Below are positions 18,505 to 28,122 of a stretch of DNA of 64,000 nt, in pieces. Source of the stretch: Pseudohongiella sp. O18 (lineage in GTDB: Bacteria; Pseudomonadota; Gammaproteobacteria; Pseudomonadales; Pseudohongiellaceae); NCBI RefSeq assembly GCF_021729085.1, contig NZ_JAJSAR010000002.1, forward strand, positions 992,001-1,056,000, given 5' to 3'. The notes beneath the pieces are model-generated. The model ran no database searches. It was not told the DNA's origin and saw nothing but the letters and a program-made list of their open reading frames with translations. Every line of letters begins with the position of its first letter. Position 1 is the first letter of the stretch. The position numbers and the translations under genes were made by a program.

Positions 18505-19671
18505 ATGAAAATTACGATTGCGGGCACCGGTTACGTGGGACTGTCCAACGCGGTGCTGCTGGCACAGCACCACCAGGTAACAGCGCTGGATATCATGCCC
18601 GAAAAAGTCGCCATGATTAACGCCGGCCAAAGCCCGATCGTAGACGCTGAAATTGAAGATTTTCTGGCAAACCGCACCCTGCACCTCACCGCCACACTGG
18701 ACAAGCAGCAGGCCTACGAAGACGCCGACTTTGTCATCATCGCCACGCCCACCGATTACGACCCTGACACCAACTACTTCAACACCACATCGGTCGAGTC
18801 GGTCATCCAGGACGTCATGCGCATCAACCCTAATGCCGTGATGGTCATCAAATCGACCGTGCCAGTTGGCTATACCGCGGACGCGCGTGAGCGTTTTGGT
18901 ACGGATAATCTGATTTTCTCGCCAGAGTTTCTGCGCGAAGGCCGCGCCCTGTATGACAACCTGCACCCCAGCCGCATTATCGTCGGTGAACGATCAGAAC
19001 GTGCGCAGCAGTTTGCGGATCTGCTCAGAAGCAGCTCCTTAAAACCCGATGCAGCCGTGCTGCTGATTGACTCCACCGAAGCGGAAGCCGTCAAACTGTT
19101 CAGCAACACCTACCTGGCCATGCGCGTTGCCTACTTCAACGAACTGGACAGCTACGCAGCCACGCACGGGCTCAACACGCGCCATATCATCGATGGCGTC
19201 TGCCTGGACCCGCGCATCGGCAATCACTACAACAACCCCTCCTTTGGTTATGGCGGTTACTGTCTGCCCAAAGACACCAAACAACTGCTGGCCAACTACG
19301 AAGACGTACCGCAAAACCTGATTCGTGCCATCGTCGATTCCAACACCTCTCGCAAAGACTATATCGCCAACGCCATCATCGCCAGACAACCTAAAACCGT
19401 GGGGGTTTACCGGCTGATTATGAAGGCCGGCTCCGACAATTTCCGCGCCTCCAGCATCCAGGGCATCATGAAGCGCATCAAGGCCAAAGGCATCCCGGTG
19501 GTGGTTTATGAACCGGAGCTGGATCAGCCAGAATTCTTCAAGTCCCGGGTCACCCACGACCTGGAATCCTTCAAGGCTGAGTGCGACATCATCATCGCCA
19601 ACCGTATGACAGAGCTGTTGGCGGATGTGGCAGACAAGGTCTATACGCGTGATCTGTTTGGTAGCGACTAA
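18505..19671 (+). CDS. ugd: UDP-glucose 6-dehydrogenase
   Basis: Oxidises UDP-glucose to UDP-glucuronate with two NAD+. The 388-residue protein starts with the Rossmann motif [10 protein letters not shown] (residues 7-16). The catalytic cysteine is C253 in [12 protein letters not shown]. The length matches the shorter bacterial form. The start at 18505 has a CAGGAG site upstream. Its product is the substrate of the 4-epimerase encoded at 21036-22088. Its stop codon is the first triplet of a repeat motif shared with two other places in the window. Confidence 0.93.
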   Translation: MKITIAGTGYVGLSNAVLLAQHHQVTALDIMPEKVAMINAGQSPIVDAEIEDFLANRTLHLTATLDKQQAYEDADFVIIATPTDYDPDTNYFNTTSVESVIQDVMRINPNAVMVIKSTVPVGYTADARERFGTDNLIFSPEFLREGRALYDNLHPSRIIVGERSERAQQFADLLRSSSLKPDAAVLLIDSTEAEAVKLFSNTYLAMRVAYFNELDSYAATHGLNTRHIIDGVCLDPRIGNHYNNPSFGYGGYCLPKDTKQLLANYEDVPQNLIRAIVDSNTSRKDYIANAIIARQPKTVGVYRLIMKAGSDNFRASSIQGIMKRIKAKGIPVVVYEPELDQPEFFKSRVTHDLESFKAECDIIIANRMTELLADVADKVYTRDLFGSD

Positions 19672-19721
19672 AGGGGACGGAGGGAAATCATTTGCCTGAA
19701 TGAGGTGAACCCGGTCAGGCA
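19669..19721. repeat. TAAAGGGGACGGAGGGA motif and hairpin between convergent genes
   Basis: The motif 19669-19688 begins with the ugd stop codon and matches the minus strand at 7703-7720. It is followed by a stem TGCCTGA (19692-19698) paired with TCAGGCA (19715-19721), which overlaps the stop of the convergent cysC-cysQ gene. It may serve as a bidirectional terminator, though no long T-run is present. Confidence 0.5.
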
Positions 19722-21055
19722 CAAGCCAGAAAATTCGGATTTTCAAATCCAGGTTTGCCGTAGCCTAGTTCACGCCCGGCCCGCAGCGTATCAGCAACGG
19801 AACCGTTCAGCACCATCAGGCGGCCTCCAGCCGCGCGCAGGACCGCGTGGCCGGCGGCGGTATCCCACTCCATGGTGCGGCCCAGGCGTGGATACAGGTC
19901 GCCCTCGCCCGCTGCAATCAGGCAGATTTTCAAGGAGGAACCTACCAGTCGCCAGTCCGCCACAGCCTGGCCCTCCAGACGCTTGTGCAGGGCATCATAG
20001 TCGCCATGGGAGCGGCTGGTAAGCACTACAGCACCAGCGTCAGGTATATCTCTTACAGAAATTTCGCGTTTTGCATCGGCATCCACAATAAATGCGCCAT
20101 CTTTTTCACTGCCAGCAAACACGGTGTCTGTTACCGGCGCATACACCACGCCCAGAATGGGAGCCCCATCCTGTATCAGCGCAATATTGACCGTAAATTC
20201 TCCATTGCGGCTGACAAACTCCTTGGTGCCATCGAGTGGATCAACCAGCCAGAACTGTCGGCCTGGCGACACCTGTTTGCCCGCGGCCATGGCCTCTTCT
20301 GCAACAATGGGAATATCCGGTGTCATCTGTCGCAGCGCCGCGGCGATGACCGCCTCTGCGCGCTCATCAGCGGCCGTCACCGGAGAGTCATCGCGCTTTT
20401 CATGAACGGCAAAATCAGTGGCGTAGATTTTCATGATCACGTCACCGGCATGACGGGCGACCGCGATCAGTTCTTCAAGTAACCAGGTCTGATTCATCGC
20501 TTTATCTCCCGCTTCAGTTGAAGCCAGCAGAATCTCCATCACACGCGAAGCTGACTGCTCCGGTGACTCTGCGTCAGTGCGTATGGCAAGTGCCGGATCG
20601 ACCGGCACCTCGTAGGGGGCATCAATGCCGGTAAAGTGTGTGAGTTCGCCGCGTCGCGCCCGCTTATACAAGCCCTTGGGGTCACGAGCCTCTGCCACCG
20701 ATAAAGGTGCATCCACGAATATCTCGATAAAGTCGGCACCACTGGCCTCGATTATCTTACGGGCTCTGTCCCTGTCAGCCTGCAGCGGCGAGATCAGCGC
20801 CACCAATACAAGTTGACCGAATTGACTCTGTTCGCTGGCCAGCACTGCGACCCGGCGCACATTTTCGGCACGGTCTTCCGGAGTAAACCCCAGATCACGA
20901 CAAGGACCTGCGCGCAGTTCATCGCCATCCAGCGTCACGACCGGCAGCGACTGTTCCCGCATCAATGCCGCAACCCGTTGCGACACTGTGGTCTTGCCCG
21001 CACCGGACAGACCCGTAAACCAGACAACAGTGGGCTTAAACTTTAAAGAACTCAC
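19715..21055 (-). CDS. Fused adenylyl-sulfate kinase and 3'(2'),5'-bisphosphate nucleotidase
   Basis: One frame of about 446 residues joins two enzymes. Residues 1-180 are APS kinase (CysC): Walker A GLSGAGKTT, and DPKGLYKRARRGELTHFTGI. This half makes PAPS from APS. Residues from 187 on are CysQ: DPLDGTKEF and WDTAAGH bind the magnesium ions that remove a phosphate from PAP. The junction holds an in-frame ATG at 20497 with a GGGAG site eight bases before it, so a separate CysQ may also be made. I chose GTG at 21055, which overlaps the epimerase gene by 20 bp; no strong ribosome site is seen there. No sulfotransferase or cysDN is in the window. Confidence 0.85.
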   Translation of the reverse strand: MSSLKFKPTVVWFTGLSGAGKTTVSQRVAALMREQSLPVVTLDGDELRAGPCRDLGFTPEDRAENVRRVAVLASEQSQFGQLVLVALISPLQADRDRARKIIEASGADFIEIFVDAPLSVAEARDPKGLYKRARRGELTHFTGIDAPYEVPVDPALAIRTDAESPEQSASRVMEILLASTEAGDKAMNQTWLLEELIAVARHAGDVIMKIYATDFAVHEKRDDSPVTAADERAEAVIAAALRQMTPDIPIVAEEAMAAGKQVSPGRQFWLVDPLDGTKEFVSRNGEFTVNIALIQDGAPILGVVYAPVTDTVFAGSEKDGAFIVDADAKREISVRDIPDAGAVVLTSRSHGDYDALHKRLEGQAVADWRLVGSSLKICLIAAGEGDLYPRLGRTMEWDTAAGHAVLRAAGGRLMVLNGSVADTLRAGRELGYGKPGFENPNFLACA

Positions 21056-22088
21056 GATACCAGGCCACAAAATTATCGATGCCCTGCTGCACAGGCGTTG
21101 ATGGTTTGTAGTCCATATCCTCAACCAGATCATCGACGTTTGCAAAGGTCGCTGGTACATCACCGGCCTGCAGCGGCAGATATTCTTTCTCTATCGTGAC
21201 GCCAAGTGCTTTCTCAATCGCCTCAATAAAATCCAGCAGCTTTACGGTGTTGTTGTTGCCGATGTTGTAGATCTTGTAAGGCGCAGACGAGCTGCCGGGA
21301 TTGGGGTCGGCGCCCGACCAACTGGGATCGGCAGAGGCCGGATTGTCGATGACGCGGACCACACCTTCAATGATGTCATCGATATAGGTAAAGTCCCGGC
21401 GCATATTGCCGTGGTTAAACACTTTGATGGGCTCGCCTGCCAGCGCCGCCTTCGTGAAAAGGAACAGCGCCATATCCGGTCGTCCCCACGGCCCATAAAC
21501 GGTAAAGAATCGCAGCCCGGTGGTGCGGATTCCAAAAAGATGCGAGTAGGTATGTGCCATCAGCTCATTGGACTTTTTACTGGCCGCGTACAGACTGATG
21601 GGGTGGTCTACATTATGTGTGGTGGCAAATGGCAGTGCCTCGTTCAGGCCATACACAGACGAGCTAGACGCGTAAGAGAGGTTCTTCACACCAAAATGAC
21701 GGCAGGCTTCCAGCAGATTAATAAAACCAACGATATTGGAGTCAATGTAGGCCTGCGGGTTGGTTAGCGAGTAACGCACACCGGCCTGAGCCGCAAGATT
21801 ACATACGGCATCAAACTGCTCGGCGGCAAACAGGGTATCAATCGCCTCTTTGTCTTCCAGCTGTAGCTGAATAAACCGGTAGTTGGCAGACGTGGACGAT
21901 TGGACCAGTTTGCCGTAGGCCAGCGACTCCCGGGCGATGCCCGCCTCGGCCAGTCGGCCATACTTCACATTAACATCGTAGTAGTCGTTGATGTTGTCCA
22001 GACCTACGACTTCGTCGCCGCGGGCCACAAGGCGCTGTGCCAGGTGAAATCCGATAAAGCCGGCGGTCCCGGTAACCAGGATCTTCAT
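21036..22088 (-). CDS. UDP-glucuronate 4-epimerase-like NAD-dependent epimerase
   Basis: A 350-residue extended SDR that probably converts UDP-glucuronate to UDP-galacturonate. The Rossmann motif GTAGFIGFHLA is at residues 6-16 and the catalytic pair is YAASKKSNE. The segment GLDNINDYYDVNVKYGRL is characteristic of the CapI/WbnF/LpsL group. The ATG at 22088 is preceded by AAGGAAAGG. It overlaps the cysC-cysQ gene and is close to ugd, which supplies its substrate. Confidence 0.88.
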   Translation of the reverse strand: MKILVTGTAGFIGFHLAQRLVARGDEVVGLDNINDYYDVNVKYGRLAEAGIARESLAYGKLVQSSTSANYRFIQLQLEDKEAIDTLFAAEQFDAVCNLAAQAGVRYSLTNPQAYIDSNIVGFINLLEACRHFGVKNLSYASSSSVYGLNEALPFATTHNVDHPISLYAASKKSNELMAHTYSHLFGIRTTGLRFFTVYGPWGRPDMALFLFTKAALAGEPIKVFNHGNMRRDFTYIDDIIEGVVRVIDNPASADPSWSGADPNPGSSSAPYKIYNIGNNNTVKLLDFIEAIEKALGVTIEKEYLPLQAGDVPATFANVDDLVEDMDYKPSTPVQQGIDNFVAWYREFFKV

Positions 22089-22171
22089 GATCAACCTTTC
22101 CTTGAGTTTGATGGCGGGATTATAAAGCCTGACAGTTTAGCGCGGATTCGTGACAGTTTGCACTTTAAGCC

Positions 22172-22678
22172 TTATGGCACCGCCGTCTCATCAACCCGAT
22201 CGTCACGTAATTCATCAGGCACCGGATATTCGGCAACAATCTCATCCACCACCGCCCGGAATGCCGGGGCATAGTTTTGCCGAGTCGCCAGCCAGTTCAC
22301 CCGCGCAAGGTCGGTTCGCATACTGGCACGCCAGCGCTGCAACCGCGGCTCAAACTCATCACGATCAAACAGCTCACGCTGAAACTGGTAATAGGAATTC
22401 TCCCACTCGCGCCATACCCCGGCCAGAAAATAGGCGTACATCACCCCCTCGTCCGGTGCCAAGGGCTCACCGGCATTGGCCTTGGCAATCGCCGCCGCCA
22501 GATCAATTTCGGTAGCCACCCATTCGGAGAACATCATCTGTTTTTCGGAGATGGAATCGCGCGTCTGTGAGCGCATCATCTCGGTGTTCTGACGGATCTC
22601 AAAGGCCAGGAAGACCATACCCAGAATCACCGCCAGACTGGTGGACAGGTTAAGCCAGTGATGGATTTTGTTGCTCAT
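22172..22678 (-). CDS. Hypothetical protein with one N-terminal membrane helix
   Basis: About 168 residues, with a single hydrophobic helix near residues 10-30 (LSTSLAVILGMVFLAFEIRQ) and a soluble alpha-helical remainder rich in tryptophan and acidic residues. Similar single-helix proteins of unknown function are common in marine gammaproteobacteria. The ATG at 22678 comes just after the stop of the acid phosphatase gene, so the two are probably co-transcribed and coupled. I cannot assign a function. Confidence 0.6.
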   Translation of the reverse strand: MSNKIHHWLNLSTSLAVILGMVFLAFEIRQNTEMMRSQTRDSISEKQMMFSEWVATEIDLAAAIAKANAGEPLAPDEGVMYAYFLAGVWREWENSYYQFQRELFDRDEFEPRLQRWRASMRTDLARVNWLATRQNYAPAFRAVVDEIVAEYPVPDELRDDRVDETAVP

Positions 22679-22679
22679 C

Positions 22680-23510
22680 TCAGCGTTTAACCTCAATCTG
22701 CAGCGCCGCTGCCTCTACCGCACAGTCACGGTTGGTGCCCAGGCCATTACCGCTGAACTGCTCGATTTCACGCGCCGCTCCGGCCATGTCCTCGCGGAAG
22801 CTTGCATTGGCATGCAGACGGGCTACTGTGGCTGCACCAACTATCTGCCCCTGGATCACATCCATGGGCCAGTGCACATTACACACCATGCGGCTCTCAC
22901 CAAAGGCCAGGCCACGCTGCAGAATGGCATCTCCTCGCTCCGGGGCAAGCTCGCTCAGGATGAGTGCCCAGGCCCAGCCGATGGCGGTATGGCCTGAGGG
23001 ATAGGACCCATCACTGGCCAGGCGTTCCTCCTGTCCTTCTGCACAAATAGGCTGACCGTTAACGACAAATGGACGGGTGCGCTGATAGTGATCCTTGGCG
23101 CTGTAGGTTGCCAGTCCGGCATCGGGCAAGGTCCGTCTCAGCAACTGGTAGAGATACGGGGTATCCTGCTCATTGACGGGCATATCCAGAGCGCAGGAGA
23201 AGGTGCCGGCTGCGTTGGGGAAACTCAGATCGTTATCCAGGGTGGCCAGATCCCAGCGAGGAGAGCCCCGCAATACCAGCATGTTCTGATTAACAGCCTG
23301 TTCCCAGGCAGACGCAGCAGACTCCGACTCGGGCGCCGGTGGAATGATACTCAGGGCATGCGGCAATTCTTCTGGCGCCAGATAACCCACCAGCATACCG
23401 GGCCGCCTTTCTGCCACCGGAGCCGGCTGGGCCACTGCCTGGCTGCCAACAACGAGCGAGAGGACGCACGACATCAGCGCGGTGCTCAAGAAACGATTAT
23501 TATTCTTCAT
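22680..23510 (-). CDS. Secreted class A acid phosphatase (PAP2 superfamily)
   Basis: A 276-residue periplasmic or exported phosphatase. A signal peptide (about 1-28, ending AVAQ) precedes the PAP2 fold. The diagnostic class A signature GSYPSGHTAIGWAW and the second histidine region NVHWPMDVIQG are both intact. KDHYQRTRPF supplies the first conserved lysine/arginine motif. Members remove phosphate from many organic phosphates. The ATG at 23510 gives the signal peptide directly. A one-helix protein gene follows with no gap. Confidence 0.88.
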   Translation of the reverse strand: MKNNNRFLSTALMSCVLSLVVGSQAVAQPAPVAERRPGMLVGYLAPEELPHALSIIPPAPESESAASAWEQAVNQNMLVLRGSPRWDLATLDNDLSFPNAAGTFSCALDMPVNEQDTPYLYQLLRRTLPDAGLATYSAKDHYQRTRPFVVNGQPICAEGQEERLASDGSYPSGHTAIGWAWALILSELAPERGDAILQRGLAFGESRMVCNVHWPMDVIQGQIVGAATVARLHANASFREDMAGAAREIEQFSGNGLGTNRDCAVEAAALQIEVKR

Positions 23511-23636
23511 ATTGATATCCCCGTGCCATTGATCGCCTCTTTGTCTATTCTGCAGAGGCGCCACAATGGCACGAGTCTATCACGGAGCAGTCCCTGCTCC
23601 ACAGGCCAGAACGTGTAGTGTCCAGACTCGCAAAGA

Positions 23637-25805
23637 TCAGAACTCGACTGTCAGTCCCGCCTTGATCGTGCGGCCGACCCCCATGGTGTTGTAGCCAGAG
23701 TAGGTAAAGGCCTGGGCACGTGCGGGGAAGTAGGCTTCGTTGAACAGGTTCTCGATACCCAGCGAGGCACGCCAGCTATCGCGCCCGTAGCGTGCGCTAA
23801 GATTAAAGACGTCATAACCCTCTACTGGTGCTTCGGCACCGGTGTAACGGCCCGTGGCCATGTCAACCGGCACAAAACGGTCGCGGTTCATCACCTTCAT
23901 CCATTGCGCGCTGGCAGACAGTCCATTACCCAGATCATAATCGGCCCAGGCCGTGAACTTGGGTGGAGAAATCTTGCGCGCGTCCAAATAGACACCGGTA
24001 TCGGGATCCTGACCTTCGACATATGTGTAAGTGGTGCCCAGATCCAGGTGTTCATTCACCATCAGTCCCAGTGCAACCTCCCAGCCCTCGATTTCCTGAG
24101 GCGCACGCACCGGAACATACAGACCGCTTCCGGGCGGATTTTCGACGGTCGCGGTGCCGAGCTCAGATTCACTTTCGTAAATTGCAAACTCGTAGTTGAA
24201 GGCGCCAACACGTCCGGAGACACCCAGTTCATAGTGGTCGATAACCGAGGCTTCAGTCTGCACCTGATCCAGGTCAGGCACTGAGGCGGCGCGCAGCAAC
24301 AGGCCCAGATCGGAAACGTCAAAACCCTGCGAGTAACTGACAAACGGACTGAATGCAGGGCTCACGTTATAGCGCAAACCGGCGTTGTAAGTGGTGTCGC
24401 TGTACGACAACTTGCCGCCTTCGACAGGGTTGCCACCGCGGCAGACGTTATTGGCCCCACACATACGCAAGGTGGTGTAATCAGGCACATCAATATCGAC
24501 ACTTTCATCTCGCACGCCGGCTTTCAGCACCCAGTCGCCGATGACAAATTTTGACTGCAGATACAATGCCTCATTACTCATGTCCATTTCCGGCACCCAG
24601 CTGCGCCCGTCGGCCAGCGGCTGTGAGGTCACATCATTCAGAATATCGGCGCCATAAATAAAAGTCGTCTCGACCCCATTCAGATCAAACACACTTTCCA
24701 GATTCAGGCGCAGCCCTTCTTTCTCGGACAAGATGACTGAATTGCCACCACTAAAACCAGCAGCCGGGTCCGCAAAGGTGGCCGAGTAAAAGAAGACGTT
24801 CTCGATTTCCTGAGTATAGGCATCTACTGTCAGACTGGTATTGGCAAACAACTCAGCATCACGGTACTGCAACATCAGGTTGGTATTACCATCCACTCCC
24901 TGTGGCTCACCAGGAATGGCCTGACCAGGTGCAGGTTTAACGGCGTAGGTTTTGGTCCCGTCGTTGATGCTGCTGGTCACATCAATCAGCCGCTCCACCT
25001 GTTCGGCATCGTAATAATTGGCGGTCAGGCTGAGGGATTTTTCGGCATCAATCTGAAAGCCAAGTTTGCCAAACAGACTTTGTGTGCGCACACCGGACAG
25101 TCCGTAAATCGCCTGGCCAATAATGTCGCCCTCGGCATCGCGCTGCAGACCGTTGTCATCCACCGTGGCGTTGAATACATAACTGAACCGACCCAGTGTG
25201 CCATCGACGGTAGCGCTGCTGCGGAAGCTGGTACTGTCATCCGATTCCACCTGATTCACGCTCATCTGCTGAGTCAGCTCAACATTAAACGCTTCGCCCC
25301 CCGCTTCGCGTGTAATGTAATTGATGATGCCACCGGCCGCACCATTGCCATAAATAGACGTGGCGCCTTTAACCACCTCAACACGCTGCAGCGCAGCCGG
25401 GTCAATGGTGCGGACATCCAGGGCGCCGTTTCGCAGCGGCGTTGACTGCGGCACGCCATCAATCATCACCAGCGTGGTCCGGCCACGCAGCGTCTGACCA
25501 AAATTACTGGTGCTGTTGGTGGTTGGCGCCAGACCCGGCACCCGAAAACTCAGAATATTCTGCAGCTCGGCCGTCAATTGCAGATCCTGTCGCAAGGCTT
25601 CGCTGTCGACCACCGTCACCGACGCTGTCACTTCATCCAGTCGCTCCGGGGTGCGGCTGCCGGTGACAATCAGCTCCACCACCTCATTCTGGTCAACGGC
25701 AGATCCGGCTGTCTGTGCCAGCGCGGCACCAGACCATGAGGCACCGATGATGGTCGCGATGGCCGAAGCCAGGCTTAATTGTTTGCTAATGGTTGATGTG
25801 TTCAT
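23637..25805 (-). CDS. TonB-dependent siderophore-type receptor
   Basis: A 722-residue outer-membrane receptor. The signal peptide ends near AQTAG (about residue 31). The plug domain contains VEVVKGATSIYGNGAAGGIINYI, and the barrel ends in the terminal phenylalanine of LTVEF. The siderophore-like plug, the upstream Fur box and the divergent PepSY-type membrane protein together argue for ferric-siderophore import. The ligand cannot be read from sequence. It lacks an N-terminal signalling extension, so it is not a FecA-type transducer. Confidence 0.9.
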   Translation of the reverse strand: MNTSTISKQLSLASAIATIIGASWSGAALAQTAGSAVDQNEVVELIVTGSRTPERLDEVTASVTVVDSEALRQDLQLTAELQNILSFRVPGLAPTTNSTSNFGQTLRGRTTLVMIDGVPQSTPLRNGALDVRTIDPAALQRVEVVKGATSIYGNGAAGGIINYITREAGGEAFNVELTQQMSVNQVESDDSTSFRSSATVDGTLGRFSYVFNATVDDNGLQRDAEGDIIGQAIYGLSGVRTQSLFGKLGFQIDAEKSLSLTANYYDAEQVERLIDVTSSINDGTKTYAVKPAPGQAIPGEPQGVDGNTNLMLQYRDAELFANTSLTVDAYTQEIENVFFYSATFADPAAGFSGGNSVILSEKEGLRLNLESVFDLNGVETTFIYGADILNDVTSQPLADGRSWVPEMDMSNEALYLQSKFVIGDWVLKAGVRDESVDIDVPDYTTLRMCGANNVCRGGNPVEGGKLSYSDTTYNAGLRYNVSPAFSPFVSYSQGFDVSDLGLLLRAASVPDLDQVQTEASVIDHYELGVSGRVGAFNYEFAIYESESELGTATVENPPGSGLYVPVRAPQEIEGWEVALGLMVNEHLDLGTTYTYVEGQDPDTGVYLDARKISPPKFTAWADYDLGNGLSASAQWMKVMNRDRFVPVDMATGRYTGAEAPVEGYDVFNLSARYGRDSWRASLGIENLFNEAYFPARAQAFTYSGYNTMGVGRTIKAGLTVEF

Positions 25806-25876
25806 GGTGTCTACTCAGCTCCCTGGTCCACGACATAAAAAGTGGCCGGTATTCTAGAGCGACATTTAAGTGCAAT

Positions 25877-25895
25877 GCAAATCATTATCATTTAT
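25877..25895. promoter_or_regulatory. Fur box between divergent iron-uptake genes
   Basis: GCAAATCATTATCATTTAT lies in the gap between the TonB receptor (minus) and the PepSY protein gene (plus). Its complement contains ATGATAATGAT, matching the repeated NATWAT units of the Fur consensus. Occupancy by Fe-Fur would be expected to shut off both genes when iron is plentiful. Confidence 0.75.
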
Positions 25896-25934
25896 ACTTG
25901 CGATCGCACTTACAACAAGATCAGAACAAAGACC

Positions 25935-27047
25935 ATGACACTGCTTCGAAAACTTCACCTTTACAGCGGACTGGTCCTGTCCCTGGCGCTGTTTCTGATT
26001 GCCTTGAGCGGCGCAGCCTTAATCTACAAGAATGATTACTGGGCACTGCGTTACACGCAGGTCAGCAGCCAGGATCTAGTGCCTGCGCCAGAGCAACAGG
26101 CGGCCGCTATCGCCAAAGCCTACGCCCTTTTCGGCGACAGGCTGGGCAGCCTGAAAATGCCGGAACCGGATTTAGCCGCCTACCACGTTTATTTGCCAGA
26201 CCATGAAGAAGCGCTGATCAACCCCGAGACACTGACCGTTATAGATCAGTGGCGGCCACGGCAACGCCTGATGGGTTTTCTGTTTGATATTCATGCCCAC
26301 CTTATGGCAGGCGATCGCGGTGAGATAGTCGCAGGCATCATCGGTCTTGTCGGCGGACTGATGGCCATCACCGGCCTGATCCTGTGGTGGCCAACTCGCC
26401 GGGCGTTTCGCTGGAAACGCCTGTGGCCACGTGACACCTCGCGTGCCAGCCTGCTGGCCTGGCATCGTGACGCCGGCACGCTGCTCAGCCCCCTGCTGTT
26501 ACTGTTTGTCCTCAGCGGCAGCGCCATGGTGTTCTACACCAGCGTGCAAAAAGGCATGAATGCTCTGTTCGGCGACCCGGTTCCCCAGATTGTGCTCCCC
26601 CCCGGTACACTGGTGGACATTACCGACCCGGCACGTCCATTGCCAAGCGCCGATACAATCGCCCGCGTGCAGCAGGCTCTGCCTGATGCCCGATTGATGT
26701 TCTACTACGCCGACGCCCTGCCACAGGGTTTTCACCGGTTCCGCCTGAAGCGCGAATGCGAACTGCACCCCAACGGCCTGAGTTTTGTTTACACAGATGC
26801 ACGCAGCGGTGAGATTGTTGCGGTTAAAGACGCCTGCGCCATGCCGCCCGGCGAACGGTTGACCAATATGATCTACCCGCTGCATGCGGCCAAGACTGGC
26901 AGTGAGTTATATCGCGTGCTGGGGCTGGTGACGGCGCTGGTGCTGGCAGGGCTTTCGGTGACGGGAGTGGTGACGTATGGGCAGCGGTTAGTTAGAAGCC
27001 GGCAGCGGCGTCTGGCGTTGTCCTATAGAGAAAATGGCGTGTCATAA
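25935..27047 (+). CDS. PepSY-associated membrane protein, probable iron-siderophore reductase type
   Basis: A 370-residue inner-membrane protein. The first helix is within KLHLYSGLVLSLALFLIALSGAAL (about 6-30). A periplasmic stretch is followed by helices near 135-155 (IIGLVGGLMAITGLILWW) and 185-205, and a last one near 335-355. Histidines in the helices (HLYSG, HAHLMAG, WHRDAG, LHAAKTG) are typical of this family. Some members are heme-containing and are thought to reduce ferric siderophores. The ATG at 25935 was chosen because it places the first helix at the N-terminus. It is divergent from the receptor across a Fur box. Confidence 0.82.
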   Translation: MTLLRKLHLYSGLVLSLALFLIALSGAALIYKNDYWALRYTQVSSQDLVPAPEQQAAAIAKAYALFGDRLGSLKMPEPDLAAYHVYLPDHEEALINPETLTVIDQWRPRQRLMGFLFDIHAHLMAGDRGEIVAGIIGLVGGLMAITGLILWWPTRRAFRWKRLWPRDTSRASLLAWHRDAGTLLSPLLLLFVLSGSAMVFYTSVQKGMNALFGDPVPQIVLPPGTLVDITDPARPLPSADTIARVQQALPDARLMFYYADALPQGFHRFRLKRECELHPNGLSFVYTDARSGEIVAVKDACAMPPGERLTNMIYPLHAAKTGSELYRVLGLVTALVLAGLSVTGVVTYGQRLVRSRQRRLALSYRENGVS

Positions 27048-27115
27048 AAACAGATTCGCCCGTCTGCACTCGTCAAAGCCTTGCTCAATGCGCAATCAAG
27101 CCTCATGATGCAGCC

Positions 27116-28024
27116 ATGATTGCCAACGCTCTGGGCCCCGTATTCCTGCTGATACTATTCGGCGCGCTGCTGCGCCGGATCAACTTTCCTGGCGCCGAGT
27201 TCTGGCCGGGCATAGAACGCCTGACCTACTACATTGCCTTCCCCGCCCTGCTGGTTCACCGCCTGGCTTTGGCGGATTTTAGCGATGCCGACTTCGGGCG
27301 TTTTGCGCTGGTGATTTGCACCGCTCTGCTGCTGACCAGCGCGCTCACCTGGTTGATAAAACCCTGGGCCAGTGACAATGCTGCCGATTTCACGTCCTTG
27401 TTCCAGGGTGCCATCCGATTCAACACCTACATCGGCCTGGCCGTTGCCAGTGCGCTGTTTGGCGATGCCGGACTGGTAATTGCCGCAATCGCTGTCAGCA
27501 TCATGATCCCCCTGGTCAACGTATTAAGCGTCATCTGTTTTTCGCTGGCCACCGACGGCCCGGGCAAATCGCCAGCACAAGTGCTTAGCGGAATACTGAG
27601 CAACCCCCTGATTGTAGCCTGCCTGCTGGGCGTGGCACTTAACCTGAGTGGACTGGGCCTGATGGGTAGCTGGATCGAAACCCTGCTGGCAACACTGGGC
27701 AGCACTGCCCTGCCCCTCGGCTTGTTGGCAGTAGGCGTTGCCCTTAGCCTGACCACGGTCAAACAGGACTGGCCTATTATTGCCTGCTCCAGTATGTTCA
27801 AGTTTGTGGTAATGCCAGGACTGATGCTGGGCCTGGCGACCTGGTGGCAATTGGATCTGCTGAGCCAGCAGGTTCTGCTCCTGCTGGCCTGCCTGCCCAC
27901 CGCCACCTCCGCTTACATTTTGGCCCGACAGCTGGGCGGCAATGCGCCCATGATGGCCAATATCATCAGCGCGCAGACACTGCTGGCGTTTGTGGTTATT
28001 CCAGTGTGGCTGGCGATGGTTTGA
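27116..28024 (+). CDS. AEC (auxin efflux carrier) family transporter
   Basis: A 302-residue inner-membrane protein with about ten hydrophobic segments in two inverted halves. The N-terminus ALGPVFLLILFGALLRR and the segment LTYYIAFPALLVHRLA match the bacterial AEC/malonate-transporter family. The C-terminal half has PTATSAYILARQLGG, a conserved family region. Substrates in bacteria are small organic acids or amino acids; nothing here points to one. It stands alone, 68 bp after the PepSY protein gene. Confidence 0.85.
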   Translation: MIANALGPVFLLILFGALLRRINFPGAEFWPGIERLTYYIAFPALLVHRLALADFSDADFGRFALVICTALLLTSALTWLIKPWASDNAADFTSLFQGAIRFNTYIGLAVASALFGDAGLVIAAIAVSIMIPLVNVLSVICFSLATDGPGKSPAQVLSGILSNPLIVACLLGVALNLSGLGLMGSWIETLLATLGSTALPLGLLAVGVALSLTTVKQDWPIIACSSMFKFVVMPGLMLGLATWWQLDLLSQQVLLLLACLPTATSAYILARQLGGNAPMMANIISAQTLLAFVVIPVWLAMV

Positions 28025-28122
28025 GGTATCGGGTCGGGGATAACACGACTAATGCACAATCGACCGCCGCTTGCTAAACTGACTCTCAGTCCAGATGACA
28101 AAGCGGAACATCCTACATTGCC

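Noticed and set aside
18400-18966. Upstream extension of the DUF6165 frame
   Set aside because: It is antisense to ugd and lacks family similarity. The ATG at 18399 has a good ribosome site.
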